The notes below the pieces were generated by a model that worked only from the letters and a program-made list of their open reading frames with translations, was not told the DNA's origin and ran no database searches. A DNA stretch of 64,000 nt from contig SFDX01000006.1 in NCBI GenBank assembly GCA_004557455.1, positions 1 through 64,000 of the forward strand, read 5' to 3'. Of this stretch, positions 40,126 through 47,509 are shown in pieces. The position numbers and the translations under genes are program-made. This DNA is from Akkermansia muciniphila. GTDB taxonomy: Bacteria > Verrucomicrobiota > Verrucomicrobiia > Verrucomicrobiales > Akkermansiaceae. Positions within the stretch are counted from its first letter, which is position 1. Every line of letters begins with the position of its first letter.

Positions 40126-43100
40126 TAACGCCACAGAACTGATCTACAGCCTGCAGTACGGCGAAACCCCCGAGCAGACTATCTCGGGTGGCCCCGGCAA
40201 TCGCTGCATGGCCCTCGTCTCCGGCCGGGAAGCATTCTCCACGCTTTTTCAGTATGATATAGCGGTAGGCAGCGCGACCGCCCTGACGCCGGATGACTTC
40301 CTGGGCAAGAAAGCTCTGTTCACCGTTACCACTGCAACCCTGAAGGATCAACAGAAGCACCTATTACAGGTATACGGCATTATCACCTCCGTCTGCGCCA
40401 CCAAACAGTTCAGCATCTGCAAGGGGAGCACCCTACCCTTCTGGTACGGCATCACCATACAACCGCCCTTGGCAGCGGCCTGCTTTTCCCGCAATCGCAG
40501 GGCCTACACGGCAGCCGGGTTGCCGCAGGGCAACACGGAGGGGGTGGTCAAGTATGTTCTCCGCAGCACGGCGGAGCGCTGGGGCATGCAGGTGGAGTTC
40601 GCACAAGCAGCGGACAAGCGACTGCCGAACTTCGTCCAACTGCTGCAAAACGATGAAAGCGACTATGACTTCATGGCCGCCGTCATGCGGGCCTGCGGGC
40701 TCGGATATCGTATTATATCCACCTATGACGCCAAGAAAAAAACCATCAGCAGTGTCTTACAGATCGTTGATATGGCGGACAGTATCGCCCAATTCGGGAC
40801 GGAGACGGTGAGGCTCGTCCACGTCAACAGAAACGTACCGCGCCGGAAACGAAACTTGGGCTTTGCACAGGTCGCGGCCGGCAAAGCAGCCTTCCCGGGA
40901 TACGCAGATGCCTGCAAGGCGAACGGCGGGACGAAAGTCACCATTCCGGATACCGCGCAGAATGCACTGGTAGGCTACATAACAGGCAATTCATCCGCCA
41001 CCGTGGGCTCCGCCTTCCTGCCGATGCACAACAACGCCGCCGTATGCCACGGGCAGACGGAAAACACTCCCCCCCCCGCCCCGGGAACTCCCGTGGCATG
41101 GGACACCGGCTACGGCCAAGGGGACACGGCCACCTACTACGCCACACGCTTCAAGGTAACGGATGACGGAGGCAAAGGAATCAAACTACTGACCGAGGTG
41201 TGGGCCGCGAAACCCTACAGCGAAGGAAACACCGTGCGAGGGCTGGGACGATGCCCCATGCCCGTACGCCTGAGAGATAACACGGACACCGAGGACGACA
41301 CCCTCTGCGCCGATCTGTTAGAGCCGCAGAAACAGGCAACCCCGCGTGTACGCTCCTTCACGGCAGAAGTGGTGAGCCCCGCCAACCACGCAGGATCGGT
41401 GCGGAATCTCTGTCTCGTTCGTGAAATCGGATCCATTGACAGCACCTCTAATGAATTTTGGGTAGAACTCGGCTCCGCCTTTGCAGATAACGGTGCCGGC
41501 ATCTACACCCGCCCGCGCAAAGGAAACATCCTCTTCTGCCGCTACGGCGGGGATTTCAGCCTACCCACGGCACTCTGCAGTCTTTACCGAGAGGGAAACA
41601 CCATGCCGAGTACCAACACGGCCGGCACATCTGACAAAGCCGACACCACGCCCGATTCTCCCTGCACCCTGACCATACGCAACCGCTCGTATAACGACAG
41701 CGGCGATGCGAGCATACCGGACGGCGAGCCGGAGAAATTCTCCCGTCCACGCTCGGTCTATGACCTACGGAGCTCGAAAATCAAGTGCAGCCAGATTCAA
41801 TTGGTGAGCAAAGATAACGAAATCTCCCCCAACACCAACACGAGGGACAAACTGGGGCTGCGGAATGCATCGCTCTCCTACAGCATGGGCACAATGACCG
41901 AGACCCTCCTCTCCTTGGGCACCGGGAAATGCACCGTCGGCACCACCATGGCTGAACCCTGGATCGAGTTTGCCAAAGGTGTCACCAAGCCCAAGCGTCC
42001 TAATTTCCAAGGTATTAACATTTTCTCAGAGCAAGACACACTGCAACAGGCCTCCGGTTGTCAAATTATCAATGCGGGCGGAAGCATCACCATTACGGCG
42101 GCCATGGGAATTAACCTGCGCGTGGGGCGTTGCTGCATCTCGATTACGGAATACGGCATCGAGATCTCAACCAACTGGGGCTGGGTCAACAACCCCGGGG
42201 CCGAAAAAATCTTCCACACGGAGGAAAATCGAGAGAAAATAGTCGCGAGCAACGAGGGCTTCATCAGAAAACTCAATAACACCCTAGCCTTAGATCAGCG
42301 AGGGGTGAATCTGGGCGGTACGGCGGTGACCTACATGGCACTGAACAATGCTACCTTCTCGACTCTGCTCGGGGCTTCGTTCAGCATGAATAACTACTCG
42401 GTGACATCCTCTGCCCCCACAATCAGAAACACAGTGGGTGCCAATTTCTTTGACACCCTTATCAATATCGGCATACTGCTCTCCTCCGAGATTCCGGAGA
42501 TGTTCGGGCAGACGGAAACAAATGACCGACTGGTTGACGATAGTAAAAAGAAACGTGTGGCAGAAGACGTAATGAAGTACAGCATGTACATCCTGCGCCA
42601 CTTCTTCTGCCAGGCCCTGCCGCTCATCGGTGTTGCGACAAGTCTGTCCGAAATCGTCAAATCCTTCTTTTCCATCAAAGGAACGACCCTCAAACTGGCA
42701 CCGAGTGGCATCCAGCTCAGCAGTGACAAATCGTACGTAGAGGCTATTAATAATTACGTGTACACCTTCCCGCTCTCCGGCTATCGAGCCATTGCCGGGC
42801 AACTGCTGGGAGCCCCCACCCTGAAATTATTCCACAAATTAGCCCGCCGCTTTTCCACGAATCAAGAGACAATCGACTCCTTCAGCGTGAATGTCAAGAA
42901 CATCACGAAACAAACAATCAACGCCACGGAGGAGAATCGCATCGGCCACGCGGGCGAGGCAAAGCTAACGGAAGAGCATGTTGCGGTCAACGAGCAGGAA
43001 GCCGGGGTCGATGACTCCGAGTCCGTTGTGGAGGATGATGACTCGAACATCGATCACGAGGAGGCCGAGGTGAATGAGCAGGAGCAGTCCCTCACCAACT

Positions 43101-43195
43101 CGGAGGTCAATGCCCAGCACTCCGCGCAGTCCGGCGTCCGAACGGAAAGAGAGCAGGTCAACACAACAACATCGGCAATTCACACAAACGTATAA
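40118..43195 (+). CDS. VgrG-like spike protein 1
   Basis: A 1025-aa VgrG/gp27-gp5-like protein. The N-terminal gp27-like region (1-~240) shows the family layout: a hydrophobic strand with REAFSTLFQYDI, a LLGK-like FLGKKALF, a YGIITSV strand and NDESDYDFMAAVMRACG (~178). An OB-fold (gp5-like) follows at about 420-500 (FWVELGSAFADNGAGIY), then beta-helix-type repeats from ~649 (INAGGSITITA). A ~300-residue extension ends in about ten tandem heptads (948-1025). The protein would form the trimeric tip of a contractile injection machine. First of four close-packed genes (6-, 12- and 12-nt gaps). Confidence 0.82.
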   Translation: MSDNATELIYSLQYGETPEQTISGGPGNRCMALVSGREAFSTLFQYDIAVGSATALTPDDFLGKKALFTVTTATLKDQQKHLLQVYGIITSVCATKQFSICKGSTLPFWYGITIQPPLAAACFSRNRRAYTAAGLPQGNTEGVVKYVLRSTAERWGMQVEFAQAADKRLPNFVQLLQNDESDYDFMAAVMRACGLGYRIISTYDAKKKTISSVLQIVDMADSIAQFGTETVRLVHVNRNVPRRKRNLGFAQVAAGKAAFPGYADACKANGGTKVTIPDTAQNALVGYITGNSSATVGSAFLPMHNNAAVCHGQTENTPPPAPGTPVAWDTGYGQGDTATYYATRFKVTDDGGKGIKLLTEVWAAKPYSEGNTVRGLGRCPMPVRLRDNTDTEDDTLCADLLEPQKQATPRVRSFTAEVVSPANHAGSVRNLCLVREIGSIDSTSNEFWVELGSAFADNGAGIYTRPRKGNILFCRYGGDFSLPTALCSLYREGNTMPSTNTAGTSDKADTTPDSPCTLTIRNRSYNDSGDASIPDGEPEKFSRPRSVYDLRSSKIKCSQIQLVSKDNEISPNTNTRDKLGLRNASLSYSMGTMTETLLSLGTGKCTVGTTMAEPWIEFAKGVTKPKRPNFQGINIFSEQDTLQQASGCQIINAGGSITITAAMGINLRVGRCCISITEYGIEISTNWGWVNNPGAEKIFHTEENREKIVASNEGFIRKLNNTLALDQRGVNLGGTAVTYMALNNATFSTLLGASFSMNNYSVTSSAPTIRNTVGANFFDTLINIGILLSSEIPEMFGQTETNDRLVDDSKKKRVAEDVMKYSMYILRHFFCQALPLIGVATSLSEIVKSFFSIKGTTLKLAPSGIQLSSDKSYVEAINNYVYTFPLSGYRAIAGQLLGAPTLKLFHKLARRFSTNQETIDSFSVNVKNITKQTINATEENRIGHAGEAKLTEEHVAVNEQEAGVDDSESVVEDDDSNIDHEEAEVNEQEQSLTNSEVNAQHSAQSGVRTEREQVNTTTSAIHTNV

Positions 43196-43201
43196 TATAT
43201 C

Positions 43202-44404
43202 ATGAGCTGGAACGGAGAACAATGGAGCAAACCCCTTATTTTTGCTGATAAAAGCAGCATAGAGGACCTGATCCGAGCGAAAGGCTATGAACTCCCGGAG
43301 CACGTAGAATCTCTGCTGCCGACCCCGAAGATCAGCGGTGAGTTATTTCTGAGCATACTGTGCCAGACCGGATACACGGAGGAGGCGGTCAAGCTACTCG
43401 CCTGCATGATCAACCCACGCGTGGGCCTCTGGTGGGTTATTCGTTGCTACGATGCCGTTAAGGAAGATATACGGAATGATTTTGCCAGAGATGGAAAGAC
43501 ACCTGCGCAGCGTCGCGCCGCCAAGGTGGATGCCATGGTGGAGGAACTCACGGACACGAGTGATATTGACAAATTGGTGGAGGAACACAAGGCTTTTATG
43601 GCCGATGCCGAGGCCAAGATCAAGGCAGAAGCGGAAGCGGCCAAACCCGTCAACCCCGCCGAGGCCATCATGAACGAAATCACCCAAATCTTGGAGGATA
43701 TACGCAAACTGGACATCCCGGCGGAGATGAAACTACCCCCCACCCCGGAAACGGAGGTGGCATTCAAGCAATTCGAGGCAGATTTAACATCTGCCATCAA
43801 GCAGAGTATGGCTGCCATTCTCCCCGCCGAGGAAGCACCGATGCCGCCGGAGATGGAGCGCATCAGCGGTGACAACATTTTTGCAAAACTGAAGGAGAAG
43901 ACAGACCGCGTCAAACCCGCGATTGACAAGGAAATGGGCAAGTACTTTCCGCTCAAACTCAAGGGCCTGCCCAAGCCGCCCTCACAGACAAGCCTGCGCG
44001 CCGCTGTGGACGCCGCCCGCCGTTGGTTGTTAGTGCCCTCCGACGAAAACGGACGCTTGGCCTGCAATGCCGCCATCAAGGCGAAAAGCGGCCCGGAAAG
44101 CATGCTTGCCTACGCCGCATTCTGGAGCTCGGCTGTTATGGTAACCGAAACAGGAGAAGTCCCCGGTAACCGAGCACTTCCTCCCATCGGCTTCACCGGT
44201 GTCCTCAGCCAACTGGCGCAAGAGGAAGGCGGCGACTTGGACTACGATGCGCGCTACCTGCTCTTCCTGCGCCTTGGATTGGAATGCGCCACCGGCACCA
44301 GCACCTGGGACATCAACGCGCGGGAGACCGAACACCCCAAGGTCCCCGCACCCACAACCACCGACAACCCCTGGGTTCGGCAGGGCTTCGGCAGAGAACA
44401 ATAA
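43202..44404 (+). CDS. DUF6931-like protein of the VgrG cassette
   Basis: A 400-aa soluble protein. The N-terminal half contains NPRVGLWWVIRCYDAV (~76-90) and the C-terminal part ARRWLLVPSDENGRLACNAA (~272-291) followed by YAAFWSSAVM and LPP. These two elements match what I recall of DUF6931 proteins found beside type VI secretion spikes; this is from memory and needs a profile search. Between them lies a ~180-residue charged coiled coil. It probably acts as adaptor or chaperone for the spike. A TATAAT sits in the last codons of vgrG1, 5 nt before its ATG, without a good -35. Confidence 0.6.
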   Translation: MSWNGEQWSKPLIFADKSSIEDLIRAKGYELPEHVESLLPTPKISGELFLSILCQTGYTEEAVKLLACMINPRVGLWWVIRCYDAVKEDIRNDFARDGKTPAQRRAAKVDAMVEELTDTSDIDKLVEEHKAFMADAEAKIKAEAEAAKPVNPAEAIMNEITQILEDIRKLDIPAEMKLPPTPETEVAFKQFEADLTSAIKQSMAAILPAEEAPMPPEMERISGDNIFAKLKEKTDRVKPAIDKEMGKYFPLKLKGLPKPPSQTSLRAAVDAARRWLLVPSDENGRLACNAAIKAKSGPESMLAYAAFWSSAVMVTETGEVPGNRALPPIGFTGVLSQLAQEEGGDLDYDARYLLFLRLGLECATGTSTWDINARETEHPKVPAPTTTDNPWVRQGFGREQ

Positions 44405-44416
44405 CCGACCACCCCG

Positions 44417-47400
44417 ATGGCTGATTCCACCCGGCTTTGCTACGATCTCTTCCTGAACGGTACGCTGTACAGCGACTCCGGCACGAATAACAGCATCTTC
44501 CTGATCAGCGGCTCCGATGAAATTTCCGCCCTCTTCCGCTACATCGTGCTGCTCGGTATGCCGACCGACACTGTGGATACGGATATGGAGGCATTGTTGG
44601 GTAAAAAAGCATGCCTGCGCATAGCGGCGGGTACACCCTCTCGTGAGACAAGCCTGCTGGATGTCTGCGGCATTGTCACCTCGATAGCGGCTACACAGCA
44701 ATATAAAGTTTGCACGGCAGGTAAGAGCTGGTATCGCCTCACCATCATGCCCGCCATGGCTGCGGGATGCTTTACGAGCAACATAACGGTATACAACAAA
44801 GAATCCCTGCCGACGGACACGGAAAGCAACATGCCCGTCCGTACGCTGCAATGTTTGGCAAATGCCATGGGGATGCAACTCCACATCTCCGACAACGCCC
44901 GCAAACGCCTACCCGACCTGCTGCAACTGACGCAGAACGGCGAGAGCGATTACAACTTCTTTGCACGCATCCTGCGCACATTCGGACTCGGTTATATCGT
45001 CAGCACGGTATATTCCAAAGTTAATGAATACAGCGAGCCCTACAAGGATTGGCAGGCCTGCGTGAATGTGCTCGATATGACCGACTCCCTCGACCTGCCG
45101 AGCGATACGAAGCTATCCGTGCGCTACAGCGCCACCAGAGCTCCCTACTACAAGCGAGAAGTTACCTACCCGACGAGCTCCGCACGCGCCGACTACGGTC
45201 AGACACCCGCTGCCGCCACGGCGGGGCAAGTATACACCGTCGATGCCTACCAAGACCAGATAACGCAAAACATCACAAAAGCCACACCTAGCTACCCCGG
45301 CGACTGCTTTCCGGCGGCTCATGCCGTGGGTGCGGCCTTCCATGCCTCGCTCAGCAATATGGCTGTGAAGGTAGGCTGCACGGCCGCTTGGGACGATACC
45401 TGCCAATCTCCGGACAAGAGTAGCTATTTGGTCACTAAAATCAAGTGGAGCGACACTCAAAAAACGACCCTAACAAGTGAAATATGGGGACGCTGCACCC
45501 CACAGGAGCCACTCAAGGGTGCCGGCATCAGCCCCTACCCTGTAAACCCGATTCTCGCGCCTGATTGCGAAGATGACGACATGGAGGCGGAATTGCTCCC
45601 CGTATCTACCGAAACAGCACCTGCCCCGCGCACCTTCACCGCCCGAGTATGCCAACGTGCCAACTACAGCGGCTCCATCCGCGACCTCTGCCTGGTGCAG
45701 GAAATCCGCAAGAAGGACGACAAGAACGCCAACCAAATCTGGGTAGAGGTCACCTCCCCCTTTGCCGATGCCGGCAGCGGCATCCATGTTCGCTATCGCG
45801 AGGGCGATATCCTGCTCTGCGAGGATCGCGGAGACCTCAGTATACCCGTGGTGCTTACCTCCCTCTATTGCATGGGTAACGCCCTGCCCGACACCACAAT
45901 GATCGGCATCTCGGAGGAGGGTGAAGTGACGGATGGAAAGTTTAAGAACAAACACACGGACTACACGAGCAACGATGAGGCCGCCATCATCATCACCAAC
46001 CGCAGACACACAGACACGGAAGCGACTGATACAGAACCGGCGAAATTTGAAGATGAAACGGTTACCTCCACCTCGTACGTCACGCGGCCCATCTCCGTTC
46101 ACGACCTGAGAGAATCGAAGAACACACCGAAGTGCAGCCAGATTCGCCTGGCATCCGGAGACAACGGCATCGAGGCCGATGACGCCGATAAGGATTGTTC
46201 ACTGCCGCTGAGCGAGGCCTCGGGGGCGTTCAGCTACCTGAGCACTCCGGAAACATTCATCAACTTTGCGGCAGGCACCTCAACGGCCATGTCACTGACA
46301 TCAAACGATGAGACCGCAGAAAAAGTATACCGCCGCCAGTACGATCGCAAGAGATTCCGTGGCATCAGCATGTACGCCGAGCAGGACCTGCTGCAGCAAT
46401 CTGCTGATTCACAAATCATCAACGCCGGCGGGGTGATCAATATCGTTGCGGCGGAGAGCATCAAGCTCACCGTGGGCCGAAACTCCATCAGCATCGCGGA
46501 AAAGGGAATCACCGTTCTCAACGCCTTCGGCTGGGTCGATAACCCGGGGGCACTGAATCTTTATAACAAAAAAGCACCGGAATCCTCGCATGCCTCCAAG
46601 CAGCCCTTCGTTCGCAAGTTGAATAATATGATTTCCATCAGCCAAAAGGGCATCTTGGTTTCCGGTCCGTCCATTCTCTCCCAGACCCTCAATAACCTCT
46701 TGTTGACGACCTACCTCGGAAGTCGGCTCTCGATGAATAACACCGAGCTCAATCACGTCACTCCCTCACTGTCGTTCACAGGCGGAGCCTCGCTGGCCGG
46801 CACCATTGAGAAAACAATCAAATTTGCCGTCGGCGAGGTAGGTGAAGCGTTGGGAGACACAGGCTCGGCCGTTACGCAGGCAGGGCTGGCTCTGTATACC
46901 TTCGGTTCTAACATGGTCGGGCTCTTCCGAGGCGGCTTTGTCGATGGTATCAAGAAACTCTTCCTTCCCTTCCTGGATCTCTTCCGTATTGATGGCAGTT
47001 ACATGCAGCTCACCCCGGACATGCTGCATTTCAGCAGCACGGATATTTTCCTCGAAGGTGCCAAAAACTACCTGTACACCAACCCGATTTCCGGCTACCG
47101 CGCCATGGCGAGCAGCCTATGGGGCCCCGCCACCTTTGCCTTGGCACATTGCTTCTCCCCCGCTGCTGTTTCGCAGGATCTCACCAAACGTAAGATCAAG
47201 TCCTTTGAGCAGATAGAGAACTCACTGAGTGATGGAGAACTCTTCGGCAAAGCGAAGACAAAAGCCCTGTCCGAGGAGGATGTGTACGTTGCCCAAAGGG
47301 AGGCCGCCGTTCAGGAGGAAGAGGCAAACGTGCTGGCAGGCGACCATGCCATAGATCGGAACGAATCACAGGTGCTCAACAACCAAGAACAGGCTCGGGA

Positions 47401-47497
47401 GTCGGAGAGCAGCGGCGTCCGCAATGATACCTCATCTGTTCACAGCCAAGCCTCAGCAACGAACCAAAACACCGCAGGTGTCGTCGTCACCCAATAA
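44417..47497 (+). CDS. VgrG-like spike protein 2
   Basis: A 1026-aa paralog of the 40118 protein with the same order: gp27-like N-terminus (SALFRYIVLLG, LLGKKACLR, NGESDYNFFARILRTFG at ~174), OB-fold near 441 (IWVEVTSPFADAGSGIH), the linker PISVHDLRESK, beta-helix repeats from ~667 (INAGGVINIVA), the conserved C-terminal module near 858 (YMQLTPDMLHFSS, then YLYTNPISGYRA) and ten heptads to the C-terminus. Twelve nt after the DUF6931-like gene, with no Shine-Dalgarno sequence. Confidence 0.82.
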   Translation: MADSTRLCYDLFLNGTLYSDSGTNNSIFLISGSDEISALFRYIVLLGMPTDTVDTDMEALLGKKACLRIAAGTPSRETSLLDVCGIVTSIAATQQYKVCTAGKSWYRLTIMPAMAAGCFTSNITVYNKESLPTDTESNMPVRTLQCLANAMGMQLHISDNARKRLPDLLQLTQNGESDYNFFARILRTFGLGYIVSTVYSKVNEYSEPYKDWQACVNVLDMTDSLDLPSDTKLSVRYSATRAPYYKREVTYPTSSARADYGQTPAAATAGQVYTVDAYQDQITQNITKATPSYPGDCFPAAHAVGAAFHASLSNMAVKVGCTAAWDDTCQSPDKSSYLVTKIKWSDTQKTTLTSEIWGRCTPQEPLKGAGISPYPVNPILAPDCEDDDMEAELLPVSTETAPAPRTFTARVCQRANYSGSIRDLCLVQEIRKKDDKNANQIWVEVTSPFADAGSGIHVRYREGDILLCEDRGDLSIPVVLTSLYCMGNALPDTTMIGISEEGEVTDGKFKNKHTDYTSNDEAAIIITNRRHTDTEATDTEPAKFEDETVTSTSYVTRPISVHDLRESKNTPKCSQIRLASGDNGIEADDADKDCSLPLSEASGAFSYLSTPETFINFAAGTSTAMSLTSNDETAEKVYRRQYDRKRFRGISMYAEQDLLQQSADSQIINAGGVINIVAAESIKLTVGRNSISIAEKGITVLNAFGWVDNPGALNLYNKKAPESSHASKQPFVRKLNNMISISQKGILVSGPSILSQTLNNLLLTTYLGSRLSMNNTELNHVTPSLSFTGGASLAGTIEKTIKFAVGEVGEALGDTGSAVTQAGLALYTFGSNMVGLFRGGFVDGIKKLFLPFLDLFRIDGSYMQLTPDMLHFSSTDIFLEGAKNYLYTNPISGYRAMASSLWGPATFALAHCFSPAAVSQDLTKRKIKSFEQIENSLSDGELFGKAKTKALSEEDVYVAQREAAVQEEEANVLAGDHAIDRNESQVLNNQEQARESESSGVRNDTSSVHSQASATNQNTAGVVVTQ

Positions 47498-47509
47498 TTT
47501 ATCCTTGCC

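Noticed and set aside
38963-40360. A 465-codon open frame on the - strand
   Set aside because: Antisense to fabH and the start of vgrG1, Gly/Arg/Ala-rich, no domain, no promoter.
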